Below are positions 22,258 through 34,812 of a stretch of 64,000 nt of DNA, in pieces. Every line of letters starts with the position of its first letter. The first letter of the stretch is position 1. Location of the stretch: the NCBI RefSeq assembly GCF_904849725.1, contig NC_058524.1:507888263-507952262 (forward strand), written 5' to 3'. Under the pieces are notes generated by a model. The model was not told the origin of the DNA and did no database searches. It was given only the letters and a program-made list of their open reading frames with translations. Made by a program: the position numbers and the translations under genes. This DNA comes from Hordeum vulgare subsp. vulgare (lineage: Eukaryota > Streptophyta > Magnoliopsida > Poales > Poaceae).

Positions 22258-25200
22258 GTAAGATACAGTAGGCATTGTGTGAAAATAATTATGAGTCTTG
22301 TTTTTACAGTACCCAAGTGATTGATTTGCTCGTTATCATACTAACCCATCTCACGAAGTTCCGTTAAGTTTTGTGTTGTGAAGTTTTCAAGTTTTGGGTA
22401 GAGTTTTGATGGACTATGGAATAAGGAGTGGAAAGAGCCTAAGCTTGGGGATTCCCAAGGCACCCAAAAGCCATATTCAAGGACACCAAAGAGCCTAAGC
22501 TTGGGGATGCCGCGGGAAGGCATCCCCTCTTTCGTCTTCAATCCATCGGTAACTTTACTTGGGGCTATATTTTTATTCACCACATGATATGTGTTTTGCT
22601 TGGAGCGTCATTTTATTTTATTAGCACTTGCTTGCTGTTATTTATTAATGTTTTCCATCATTTAGTTCAATAAAAATGTCAAGGATTGCCTTTACCATGC
22701 TTAATTTGCAAGTTTAGGAGTTGCTGTTCCAAAACAGAAAGTTTGCTTGTAGTGCAAAAATTCCCTAGAATTTTCTGTATGTCAGAATAACTTGGAATTT
22801 GGACACCGTATGCTATTATAAATTCTATACAGCATGGAATGTTTTCAGAGTTTTTGGAGTTAATTAAGTATGGATCTTTCTGCATTCTTCACAGACTGTT
22901 CTGTTTAGGCAGATTGTTGTTATGTTTGCATTGTTCGCATATGTTTGCTTGTTTAATGATTCCATTCGATGATGGGAGTTTTAACTATGCAGAGGCATTT
23001 AGTATGCAATGTCAAATAATAATCTTAGTGATTTACTACAGTAGAGGATGATAAAGTTTTGCATTGATTTATACTAACCTATCTCATGAGTTTTTGTTGA
23101 GTTTTGTGTGGATGAAGTTTTTAAGATTTTGGAGACCATCATATGAGAGGAATTAAGGAGACAAAAAAATCTCAAGCTTGGGGATGACCATGTCATCCCC
23201 AATACATATTTCAAGAAGTCTCAAGCACCTAAGCTTGGGGATGCCCCGGATGGCATCCCACCTTTCTTCTTCAAACAATTATCGGTTAGTATCGGCTGAA
23301 CCTAAGTTTTTGCTTCTTCACATGATTCGTGCTATCCTTGAAGTGTAATATTATTTTGTTTGAATAAGGTACTTAAGATCTGAAATTATTAGATGGGATA
23401 GTCTTCACGTAGCCAAATAATTATTCAACTACTCATTGAGCTTCACTTATATCTTTTGGAGTAGTTTGCCTTTTGCTCTAGTACTTCACTTATATCTTTG
23501 TGGAGCATTCCGATGATTTTATTTTATAGAAATAGTTGAACTCTCATGCTTCACTGATATTATTTTGAGAGTCTTAAACAACATGGTAATTTTCTTAGGT
23601 TATGAATCTAGTCCTAATATGATGGGCACCCAAGAGGGATATAATAAAAACTCATATAGAGTGCATCGAATACTATGAGAAATTTGATTCTTTGCATATA
23701 GTTTTGAGATATAAAGATGGTGATATTAGAGTCATGCTACTTAGTAATTATGGATTGATAGAAATTCTTGTATTAGAGTTTGTGATTCCCGTAGCATGCA
23801 CGTATGGTGAACCGCTATGCTAGGAAGTCGGAGCATGATGTTTTTATTAATTGTCATCCTTTGTGTGGCGGTCGGGATCGCGCGATGGTTAACTCCTACC
23901 AATCCTTCCCCTAGGAGCATGCGTCTAGCACTTTTTTTTGATTACTAATAAAACTTACGCAACAAGTATGTGAGTTCTCTCTGACTAATGTGAGTCCATG
24001 GTATATACGCTCTCTCACCCTTCCAACATTGCTAGCCTCTCTAGTGCCGCGCAATTTTTGCCGGTGCATAAACCCACCATATACCTTCCTCAAAACAGCC
24101 ACCATACATACCCATCATGGCATTTCCATATCCATTTCGAGATATATTGCCATGCAACTTCCACCATTCCGATTATTATGACACGCATCATCATTGTCAT
24201 ATTGCTTTGCATGATCATGTAGTTGACATCGTATTTGTGGCAAAGACACCATTCATATCTTTCATACATGTCTCTCATATAGAGTCATATCTTTTGTTCT
24301 AAGAATCGAGTTTTAAGTAAATAAAAGTGTGATGATCATCATTATTAGAGCTTTGTCCCATGTGAGGAAAGGAAGGAAGCTATGATTCCCTCACAAGTTG
24401 GGATGAGACTCCGGACTATAAAAATAAAATAAAAGAGGCCAAAGAGCCCACAAAAAAAAGAAAATAAAAAAAATAAAAAAAAGAGGCCAAAGAGCCCAAA
24501 CAAAAAAATGAGAGAAAAGAGAGAAGGGACAATGCTACTATCCTTTACCACACTTGTGCTTCAAAGTAGCACCATGATCTTCATGACAGAGAGTCTCATA
24601 TATTGTCACTTTCATATACTAGTGGGAATTTCATTATAAAACTTGGCTTGTATATTCCAATGATGGGCTTCCTCAAATTGCCCTATGTCTTTGTGAGCAA
24701 GCAAGTTGGATGCACACCCACTTTGTTTCTTTTTGAGCTTTCATACACTTATAGCTCTAGTGCATCCATTGCATGGCAATCCCTACTCACTCATATTGAT
24801 ATCTATTGATGGACATCTCCATAGCCCGTTGATACGCCTAGTTGATGTGACCATCTCCTCCTTTTTTCCTCACAACCTCCACCATATTCTATTCCACCTA
24901 TAATGCTATGTCCATGGCTCACGCTCATGTATTGTGTGAGAGTTGAAAAGGTTTGAGAAAGTAAAAGTGTGAAAACAATTGCTTGACTAAGACCAGGGTT
25001 GTTCATTATTTAAATACGCTGTGTGGGGAAGATGGAGCATAGCCACACTATATGATATTGTAGGAATAACTTTCTTTGGCCATGTTATTTCGAGAAGACA
25101 TGATTGCTTTGTTAGTATGATTGAAGCATTATTGTTCTTATGTCAATATTAAACTTTTCTCTTTGAATCATATGAATCTAAATATTCATGTTACAATATA

Positions 25201-25268
25201 TGTTAGGTAGCATTCCACATCAAAAATTCTGTTTTAATCATTAACCTGCTCGAGGACGAGCAGGAATT
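22258..25268 (+). other. E2 internal non-coding region, right of E3
   Basis: Three kilobases without a convincing gene. It contains reiterated AAGCTTGGGGATGCC words with hairpins (separate entry) and two diverged copies of a block that includes ACTAACC-ATCTCA-GA-TTTT-TTGAGTTTTGTGT (22340 and 23070 regions). An A-rich stretch at 24418-24515 has a duplicated AGAGGCCAAAGAGCCCA motif. Segment 23870-24000 is related to E5 sequence at 40090-40116 and 46274-46379, showing that E2 and E5 share internal DNA despite different LTRs. Confidence 0.7.
22497..23259 (+). repeat. Repeated hairpins with a PPT-like AAGCTTGGGGATGCC word
   Basis: Three perfect stems: GGGGATGCC/GGCATCCCC (22503-22511 and 22519-22527), GGGGATGAC/GTCATCCCC (23180-23188 and 23192-23200) and GGGATGCC/GGCATCCC (23238-23245 and 23252-23259). 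Each follows AAGCTT, as does the true PPT at 25269-25282. A related unit is at 39466-39495 in E5. Confidence 0.8.
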
Positions 25269-25283
25269 AAGCTTGGGGATGCT
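25269..25283 (+). other. E2 polypurine-tract region before the 3' LTR
   Basis: AAGCTTGGGGATGCT lies immediately before TGATACG of the 3' LTR. Only the GGGGA core is purine, so the exact primer is uncertain. Confidence 0.55.
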
Positions 25284-25878
25284 TGATACGTCTCCAACGT
25301 ATCTATAGTTTTTGACCATTCCATGCTATTATATAATCAACTTTGGATGTTTTATATGCATGAATATGCTATTTTATATTATTTTTGGGACTAACCTATT
25401 GACCTAGAGCCCAATGCCAGTTCCTATTTTTTCCTTGTTTTTGACCTTTTTCAGATAGGAATATCAAACGGAGTCCAAACGGAATAAAATTTTCGCCGAG
25501 ATTTGTTATGGAAAATATCAAAAATACCAGAAGAAAAAGATACTAGAGGGGAGTCCCGAGGAAGCCATAAGCCAGGGAGGCGCGCCCACCCCCCTGGGCG
25601 CGCCTGGCGGCTCGTGACTCCCTCGTGGGCCCCCTTGACTTGTTCTCGACGCCATCCGCTCCTATAAATACAGAAACCTCGAGAAATAAACCTAGATCGG
25701 GAGTTCCGCCACCGCAAGCCTGTGTAGCCACCAAAAACCAATCGGGAGCCCGTTCCGGCACCCTGCCGGAGGGGGAATTCATCTCCGGTGGCCTTCTTCA
25801 TCACCTCGGCGATCTCCATGACGAGGAGCGAGTAGTTCTCCCTTGGGGCTGAGGGTATGTACCAGTAGCTATATGTTT
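25284..25878 (+). mobile_element. E2 3' LTR, left part
   Basis: Matches 7222-7784 of the 5' LTR, including TATAAATA at 25663-25670. A GC-rich insertion-like stretch (25575-25615) is absent from the 5' LTR. It is interrupted by E4 after GTTT. Confidence 0.9.
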
Positions 25879-27702
25879 TGTAGGGGAACGTCGCATGGGA
25901 AACAAAAAAATTCCTACGCGCACGAAGACCTATCGTGGTGATGTCCATCTACGAGAGGGGATTTCCGATCTACGTACCCTTGTAGATCGCACGGCAGAAG
26001 CGTTAGTGAACGCGGTTGATGTAGTGGAACGTCCTCACGTCCCCCGATCCACCCCGCGAACCGTCCCACGAACCGTCCCGCGATCCGTCCCACGATCTAG
26101 TGCCGAACGGATGGCACCTCCGCGTTCAGCACACGTACATCTCGACGATGATCTCGGCCTTCTTGATCCAGCAAGAGAGACAGAGAGGTAGATGAGTTCT
26201 CCGGCAGCGTGACTGCACTCCGGAGGTTGGTGGTGATCTAATCTCAGCACGGCTCCACCCGAGCTCCGCAGAAACGCGATCTAGAGGTAAACCGTGGAGG
26301 TATGTGGTCGGGCTGCCTTGAAAAAGTTGTCTCAAATCATCCCTAATAGCTCCATATATATAGGAGGAGGGAGGGGAGGCTTGCCTTGAGGCTCAAGGAG
26401 TCCTAAGGGCTGCGCACCAAGGGGAGGAGGAGTCCTCCTCCAATCCCAGTCCAACTAGGATTGGAAGGTGGAGTCCTTCTCTCCCTTCCCACCTCTTTTT
26501 TTTCTCTTCTCTTTGATTTTCTATCTATGGCGCATAGGGCCTTCTTGGGCAGTCCCACCAGCCCACCAAGGGCTGGTGCGCCACCCCCAAGGCCTATTGG
26601 GCTTCCCCGGGGTGGGCTGCCCCCCCCGGTGAACACTCGGAACCCATTCATCATTCCCGATACATTCCCGGTAACTCCGAAAACCTTCCGGTAATCAAAT
26701 GAGGTCATCCTATATATCAATCTTTGTTTCCGGACCATTCTGGAAACCCTCGTGACGTCCGTGATCTCATCCAGGACTCCGAACAACATTAGGTAACCAA
26801 CCATATAACTCAAATACGCATAAAACAACGTCGAACCTTAAGTGTGCAGACCCTGCAGGTTCGAGAACTATGTAGACATGACCCGAGTGACTCCTCGGTC
26901 AATATCCAATAGCGGGACCTGGATGCCCATATTGGATCCCACATATTCTACGAAGAGCTTATCGTTTGAACCTCAGTGCCAAGGATTCATATAATCCAGT
27001 ATGTCATTCCCTTTGTCCTTCGGTATGTTACTTGCCCGAGATTCGATCGTCAGTATCCGCATACCTATTTCAATCTCGTTTACCGGCAAGTCTCTTTACT
27101 CGTTCCGTAATACAAGATCCCGCAACTTACACTAAGTTATATTGCTTGCAAGGCTTGTGTGTGATGTTGTATTACCGAGTGGGCCCCAAGATACCTCTCC
27201 GTCACACGGAGTGACAAATCCCAATCTCGATCCATACTAACTCAACGAACACCTTCGGAGATACCTGTAGAGCATCTTAATAGTCACCCAGTTAAGTTGC
27301 GACGTTTGATACACACAAAGCATTCCTCCGATGTCAGTGAGTTATATGATCTCATGGTCATAGGAACAAATACTTGACACGCAGAAAACAGTAGCAACAA
27401 AATGACACGATCAACATGCTACGTCTATTAGTTTGGGTCTAGTCCATCACGTGATTCTCCTAATGACGTGATCCAGTTATCAAGCAACAACACCTTGTAC
27501 ATAGTCAGAAGACCCTGACTATCTTTGATTAACTGGCTAGCCAACTAGAGGCTTGCTAGGGACAGTCTTTTGTCTATGTATCCACACATGTATATAAGTC
27601 TTCATTCAATACAATTATAGCATGGATAATAAACGATTATCTTGATACAGGAATTATAATAATAACTCTATTTATTATTGCCTCTAGGGCATAATTCCAA
27701 CA
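25879..27702 (-). mobile_element. E4 3' LTR (1,824 bp)
   Basis: Minus-strand start TGTTGGAATTATGCCC and end GACGTTCCCCTACA. TATA box at 26352-26363. A 13-bp-type repeat (CGAACCGTCCCA) has one more copy here, near 26053-26093, than in the LTR at 33002. Confidence 0.93.
26352..26363 (-). promoter_or_regulatory. E4 LTR TATA box
   Basis: Minus strand CTATATATATGG, conserved at 33463-33474 in the other LTR. BARE-type LTRs carry their promoter in this place. Confidence 0.65.
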
Positions 27703-27712
27703 GTCTCCCACT
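27703..27712 (-). other. E4 polypurine tract
   Basis: Minus strand AGTGGGAGAC abutting the LTR. The same tract occurs at 34813-34822 and in E9 at 51450-51459. Confidence 0.8.
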
Positions 27713-27754
27713 TGCACTAGAGTCAATAATCTAGCCCTCACATCACCATGTGAA

Positions 27755-30700
27755 TTACATTGTAATAAATCTAACACCCATACAGTTCTGGTGTTGATCA
27801 TGCTTTGCCCGTGGAAGAGGTTTAGTCAACGGGTCTGCTACATTCAGATCCGTGTGCACTTTGCATATATTTACGTCCTCCCCTTCGACGCAGTCACGGA
27901 TGAGGTTGAAGCATCATTTGATGTGTCTGGTCTTTTTGTGAAACTGTGGTTCCTTTGCGAAGGCAATGGCACCCGTGTTGTCACAGAACAAGGTTATTGG
28001 ATTCAGTGCGCTTGGCACCACTCCAAGATCCGTCATGAAGTGCTTCATCCAGACACCCTCCTTAGCCGCCTCCGAGGCAGCCATGTATTCCGCTTCACAT
28101 GTAGAATTAGCTACGATGCTTTGCTTGGAACTGCACCAGCTTACCGCACCCCCATTAAGAATAAATACGTATCCGGTCTACGACTTAGAGTCGTCCGGAT
28201 CTGCGTCAAAGCTTGCATCGACGTAACCCTTTACGGCGAGCTCTTCGTCACCTCCATACACGAGAAACATCTCCTTAGTCCTTTCCAGGTACTTCAGGAT
28301 ATTCTTGACCGCCGTCGAGTGATCCACTCCTGGATTACTCTGGAACCTGCCTGCCATACTTATGGCCAGGCTAACGTCCGGTCTAGTGCACAGCATTGCA
28401 TACATGATAGATCCTATGGCTGAAGCATAGGGGACGGTGCTCATATGCTCTCTATCTTTATCAGTTGTTGGGAACTAAGTCTTACTCAATCTCGTACCTT
28501 GTAAAACTGGCAAGAACCCTTTCTTAGACTGTTCCATTTTGAACCTCTTCAAAACTTTATCAAGGTATGTGCTTTGTGAAAGTCCTATCAGGCGTTTCGA
28601 TCTATCCCTGTAGATCTTAATGCCTAGAATGTAAGCAGCTTCTCCTAGGTCCTTCATAGAGAAACTTTTATTCAAGTAATCCTTTACGCTCTCCAAAAAC
28701 TCTACGTTGTTTCCAATCAGCAATATGTCATCCACATATAATATTAGAAACGCCACAGAGCTCCCACTCACTTTCTTGTAAATAAAAGATTCTCCAACCA
28801 CTTGTATAAACCCAAATGCTTTGATCACCTCATCAAAGCGTTTATTCCAACTCCGAGATGCTTGCACCAGTCCATAAATGGATCGCTGGAGCTTTCATAC
28901 CTTGTGAGCATTTTTAGGATCGACAAATCCTTCGGGTTGCATCATATACAACTCTTCCTTAAGGAAACCGTTAAGGAACGCCGTTTTGACATCCATCTGC
29001 CAGATTTCATAATCGAAAAATGCAGCTATTGCTAACATGATTCTGACGGACTTAAGCATTGCTACGGGTGAGAATGTCTCGTCGTAGTCAACTCCTTGAA
29101 CTTGTGAAAAACCCTTTGCCACATGTCGAGCTTTATAAACGGTCACATTGCCGTCAGCGTCCGTCTTCTTCTTAAAGATCCATTTGTTCTGAATAGCCTT
29201 GCGGCCCTCAGGTAGCACTTCCAAAGTCCACACTTTGTTTTCATACATGGATCCTATCTCGGGCTTCATGGCCTCCAGCCATTTGTTGGAATCTGGGCCC
29301 ACCATTGCTTCTTCATAATTTGCAGGTTCATTGTTGTCTAACAACATGACTGACAAAACGGGATTACCGTACCACTCTGGAGCAACACGTGGTCTCGTCG
29401 ACCTGCGTGGTTTGATAGGAACTTGAACCGGAGTTTCATGATCATCATCATTAACTTCCTCCTCAACCGACGTCGCAACGACAGGGGTTTCCCCTTGCCC
29501 TGCGCCACCATCCAGAGGGATGAGAGGTTCGACAACCTCATCAAGTTCTATCTTCCTCCCACTCAATTCTCTCGAGAGAAACTCCTTCTCGAGAAAAGCT
29601 CCGTTTTTAGCAACAAACACTTTGCCCTCGGATTTGAGATAGAAGGTGTACCCAACTGTCTCTTTTGGGTAACCTATGAAGATGCACTTTTCCGCTTTGG
29701 GTTCCAGCTTTTCAGGATGAAGCTTTTTGACATAAGCATCACATCCCCAAACTTTAAGAAACAACAACTTTGCCCTTTTGCCATACCACAGTTCGTATGG
29801 TGTCGTCTCAACGGATTTTGATGGTGCCCTATTTAAAGTGAATGCAACTGTGTCTAATGCATAACCCCAAAACAACAATGGCAAATCGGTAAGAGACATC
29901 ATAGATCGCACCATCTCTAATAAAGTACGATTACGATGTTCGGACACACCATTACGCTCTGGTGTTCCAGGCGGTGTCAACTGTGAAACAATTCCACATT
30001 GTCTTAAGTGAGCACCAAACTCGAAACTCAGATATTCACCCCCACGATCAGATCGTAGGAACTTGATCTTCTTGTTACGATGATTTTCAACTTCACTCTG
30101 AAATTGCTTGAACTTTTCAAATGTTTCAGACTTGTGCTTCATTAAGTAGACATAACCATATCTACTCAAATCGTTAGTGAAGGTGAGAAAATAATGATAT
30201 CCGCCGCGTGCCTCCACGCTCATCGGACCGCACACATCAGTATGTATGATTTCCAACAAGTCACTGGCACGCTCCATTGTTCCGGAGAACGGAGTTTTAG
30301 TCATCTTGCCCATGAGGCATGGTTCGCACGTTTCAAGTGAATCAAAGTCAAGTGACTCCGAAAGTCCATCGGTATGGAGTTTCTTCATGCGCTTTACACC
30401 AATATGACCTAAGCGGCAGTGCCACAAAAACATGGCGCTATCATTGTTAACTCTAACTATTTTGGTCTCAATGTTATGTATATGTGTATTATCACTATCA
30501 AGATTCAATATGAACAATCCTCTCATATTGGGTGCATGACCATAAAAGATGTTACTCATAGAAATAGAACAACCATTATTCTCTGACTTGAAAGAGTAAC
30601 CGTCTCGCAATAAACAAGATCCAGATATAATGTTCATGCTCAACGCAGGCACTAAATAACAATTATTCAAGTTCATAACTAATCCTGATGGTAACTGAAG

Positions 30701-31738
30701 TGAAACTGTGCCGGCGACGATTGCATCAACCTTGGAACCATTTCCTATGCGCATCGTCACTTAATCTTTCGCCAGCCTTCGCCTATTCCGCAGTTCCTGT
30801 TTCGAGTTGCAAATATGAGCAACAGAACCGGTATCGAATACCCAGGCACTACTACGAGAGCCGGTTAAGTACACATCAATAACATGTATATCAAATATAC
30901 CTGATTTTTCTTTGGCCGCCTTCTTATCAGCCAGATACTTGGGGCAGTTGCGCTTCCAGTGACCCAGACCCTTGCAATAGTAGCACTCCGTTTCAGGCTT
31001 AGGTCCAGCTTTGGGTTTCTTCGTCGGATTGGCAACAGGCTTGCCGCTCTTCTTTGAATTACCCTTCTTCCCTTTGTCGTTTCTCTTGAAACTAGTGGTA
31101 TTATTCACCATCAACACTTGGTGCTCTTTACGGAGTTCAGACTCTGTGACTTTCAGCATCGCAAACAACTCGCCGGGTGACTTGTTCATCCCTTGCATGT
31201 TGTAGTTCAACACAAAGCCCTTATAGCTTGGCAGGAGTGATTGAAGAATTCTGTCAGTGATAGCCTCTTGCGGGAGTTCAATCCCCAGCTCAGCTAGACG
31301 GTTTGAGTACCCAGACATTTTGAGCACATGTTCACTGACAGACGAATTCTCCTCCATCTTGCAAGCATAGAATTTATGGGAGGTCTCATACCTCTCGATC
31401 CGGGCGTTCTTCTGAAAGATAAACTTCAACTCCTGGAACATCTCATATGCTCCATGACACTCAAAGCGACGTTGAAGTCCCGGCTCTAAGCCATACAAGA
31501 CTGCACATTGAACTACTGAGTAGTCCTCCTTACGTGTTAACCAAGCGTTCTTAACATCTTGGTCAGCCGTAGCGGGTCGTTCATCTCCTAGCGCAGCATT
31601 AAGGACATAATCCTTCTTCCCAGCTTGTTGGATCAACTTAAGATTACGAGCCCAGTCTACAAACTTGCTTCCATCATCTTTCAACTTAGCTTTCTCTAGG
31701 AACGTATTAAAATTCAGGGTGACTGTTGCGTGAGCCAT
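27755..31738 (-). pseudogene. gag-pol: E4 gag-pol polyprotein with five nonsense codons and no frameshift
   Basis: One frame of 1,328 codons in BARE/Angela order. Gag starts at 31738 (MAHATVTLNFNTF) and has the knuckle CYYCKGLGHWKRNC. Protease has VFDTGSVAHIC. Integrase has HCRLGHIGVKRM, CEPCLMGK, IIHTDVCGP and FLRSDRGGEY. RT has NKWIFKKK and LYVDDILLIGN. RNase H has KGYVDASFD and the tail NVADPLTKPLP. Stops interrupt at 30761-30763 (TAA), 28895-28897 (TGA), 28475-28477 (TAG), 28178-28180 (TAG) and 27914-27916 (TGA); the two TAGs fit former CAG codons. There is no sign of indel decay, so the frame was lost mainly by point mutation. Confidence 0.93.
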
Positions 31739-32987
31739 GATCTACAACACAAATATATTTAAAGTGGACTTAGACTATGTTCAAGATAATTAGAGTTTAA
31801 CTTAATCAAATTACTTGCTAAACTCCCACTCAAAAAGTACATCTCTCTAGTCATTTGAGTGGTTCATGACCCACTTACACTAGCTCAGGTCCGATCATCA
31901 CGTGAGTTGAGTATAGTTTCAGTGGTAAGCATCCCTATGCTAATCATATCAACTATATGATTCATGATCGACCTTTTGGTCTCATGTGTTCCGAGGCCAT
32001 GTCTGCACATGCTAGGCTCGTTAGGCTCATCAAGCTTAACCCGAGTGTTCCACGTGTGCAACTGTTTTGCACCCGTTGTATGTGAACATTGAGTCTATCA
32101 TACCCGATCATCACGTGGTGTCTCGAAATGACGAACTGTAGCAACGGTGCACAGTCGGGGAGAACACAATTTCGTCTTGAAATTTTAGTGAGAGGTCACC
32201 TCATAATGCTACCGTCGTTCTAAGCAAAATAAGGTGCATAAAAGGATTAACATCACATGCAATTCATAAGTGACATGATATGGCGATCATCACGTGCTCC
32301 TTGATCTCCATCACCAAAGCACCGACACGATCTTCTTGTCACCAGCGCCACATCATGATCTCCATCAATGTGTCACCATCGGGGTTGTCGTGCTACTCAT
32401 GCTATTACTACTAAAGCTACATCCTAGCAAAATAGTAAACGCATCTGCAAGCACAAACGTTAGTTTAAAGACAACCCTATGGCTCCTGCCGGTTGCCGTA
32501 CCATCGACGTGCAAGTCGATATTATCTATTACAACATGATCATCTCATACATCCAATATATCACATCACATCGTTGGCCATATCACATCACAAGCATACC
32601 CTGCAAAAACAAGTTAGACGTCCTCTAATTTTTTGTTGCATGTTTTACGTGGTGACCATGGGTATCTAGTAGGATCGCATCTTACTTACGCAAACACCAC
32701 AACGGAGATATATGAATTGCTATTTAACCTTATCCAAGGACCTCCTCGGTCAAATCCGATTCAACTAAAGTTGGAGAAACCGACACTTGCCAGTCATCTT
32801 TGAGCAATGGAGTTACTCGTAGCGATGAAACCAGTCTCTTGTAAGCGTACGAGTAATGTCGGTCCAAGCCGCTTCAATCCAACAATACCGCAGAATCAAG
32901 AAAAGACTAAGGAGGGCAGCAAGACGCACATCATCGCCCACAATAACTTTTGTGTTCTACTCGAGATTACATCTACGCATGAACCAA
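31739..32987 (-). other. E4 5' untranslated leader
   Basis: About 1.25 kb between the PBS and gag. The long leader is usual for BARE elements, where RNA packaging signals lie. Short ORFs are not supported. Confidence 0.75.
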
Positions 32988-33000
32988 GCTCGTGATGCCA
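32988..33000 (-). other. E4 primer binding site
   Basis: Minus strand TGGCATCACGAGC, compared with TGGTATCAGAGC for initiator tRNA-Met. It begins 1 bp inside the LTR end. Confidence 0.75.
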
Positions 33001-33001
33001 C

Positions 33002-34812
33002 TGTAGGGGAACGTCGCATGGGAAACAAAAATTTTCCTACGCGCACGAAGACCTATCATGGTGATGTCCATCTACGAGAGGGAATTTCCGATCTACGTAC
33101 CCTTGTAGATCGCACAGCAGAAGCGTTAGTGAACGCAGTTGATGTAGTGGAACATCCTCATGTCCCTCGATCCGCCCCGCGAACCGTCCCGCGATCCGTC
33201 CACGATCTAGTGCCGAACGGACGACACCTCCGCGTTCAGCACACGTACAGCTCGACGATGATCTCGGCCTTCTTGATCCAGCAAGAGAGACAGAGAGGTA
33301 GATGAGTTCTCCGGCAGCATGACGGAACTCCGGAGGTTGGTGGTGATCTAATCTCAGCAGGGCTCCGCCCGAGCTCCGTAGAAACGCGATCTAGAGGTAA
33401 AACCGTGGAGGTATGTGGTCGTGCTGCCTTGAAAAAGTTGTCTCAAATCAGCCCTAATAGCTCCATATATATAGGAGGAGGGAGGGGAGGCTTGCCTTGA
33501 GGCTCAAGGAACCCCAAGGGCTGCGCACCAAGGGGAGGAGGAGTCCTCCTCCAATCCTAGTCCAACTAGGATTGGAAGGTGGAATCCTTCTCTCCCTTCC
33601 CACCTCTTTTTTTTCTCTTCTCTTTGATTTTCTATCTATGGCGCATAGGGCCTTCTTGGGCTGTCCCACCAGCCCACCAAGGGCTGGTGCGCCACCCCCA
33701 AGGCCTATGGGCTTCCCCGGGGTGGGCTGCCCCCCCCGGTGAACACTCGGAACCCATTCGTCATTCCCGATACATTCCCGGTAACTCCGAAAACCTTCCG
33801 GTAATCAAATGAGGTCATCCTATATATCAATCTTTGTTTCCGGACCATTCCGGAAACCCTCGTGACGTCCGTGATCTTATCCGAGACTCCGAACAACATT
33901 CGGTAACCAACCATATAACTCAAATACGCATAAAACAACGTCGAACCTTAAGTGTGCAGACCGTGCGGGTTTGAGAACTATGTAGACATGACCCGAGTGA
34001 CTCCTCGGTCAATATCCAATAGCGGGACATGGATGCCCATATTGGATCCCACATATTCTACAAAGATCATATCGTTTGAACCTCAGTGCCAAGGATTCAT
34101 ATAATCCCGTATGTCATTCCATTTGTCCTTCGGTATGTTACTTGCCCGAGATTCGATTGTCTGTATCCGCATGCCTATTTCAATCTCGTTTACCGGCAAG
34201 TCTCTTTACTCGTTCCGTAATACAAGATCCCGCAACTTACACTAAGTTACATTGCTTGCAAGGCTTGTGTGTGATGTTGTATTACCGAGTGGGCCCCAAG
34301 ATACCTCTCTGTCACACGGAGTGACAAATCCCAGTCTCGATCCATACTAACTCAACGAACACCTTCGGAGATACCTGTAGAGCATCTTTATAGTCACCCA
34401 GTTACGTTGCGATGTTTGATACACACAAAGCATTCCTCCGGTGTCAGTGAGTTATATGATCTCATGGTCATAGGAACAAATACTTGACACGCAGAAAACA
34501 GTAGCAACTAAATGACACGATCAACATGCTACGTCTATTAGTTTGGGTCTAGTCCATCACGTGATTCTCCTAATGACGTGATCCAGTTATCAAGCAACAA
34601 CACCTTGTACATAGTCAGAAGACCCTGACTATCTTTGATCAACTGGCTAGCCAACTAGAGGCTTGCTAGGGACAGTGTTTTGTCTATGTATCCACACATG
34701 TATATAAGTCTTCATTCAATACAATTATAGCATGGATAATAAACGATTATCTTGATACAGGAATTATAATAATAACTATATTTATTATTGCCTCTAGGGC
34801 ATAATTCCAACA
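33002..34812 (-). mobile_element. E4 second LTR (1,811 bp)
   Basis: Same ends as 25879-27702, with scattered substitutions and the shorter CGTCCC repeat. It acts as the 5' LTR of the 27703-33001 body but is also followed by another internal fragment. Confidence 0.93.

Noticed and set aside
24418..24515. A-rich stretch considered as a processed-transcript poly(A) tail
   Set aside because: It is an interrupted internal repeat of E2 (AGAGGCCAAAGAGCCCA twice) without a target duplication or retrogene sequence upstream.
25895..26335. ORFs with repeated Arg/Thr/Val/Pro residues, also at 32856-33305
   Set aside because: They come from a CGAACCGTCCC repeat in the E4 LTRs and are present in two frames and on both strands.
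27791..28423. Plus-strand ORF of 210 codons, with relatives at 35147 and 51515
   Set aside because: It is the antisense shadow of the RNase H region of E4 and E9.
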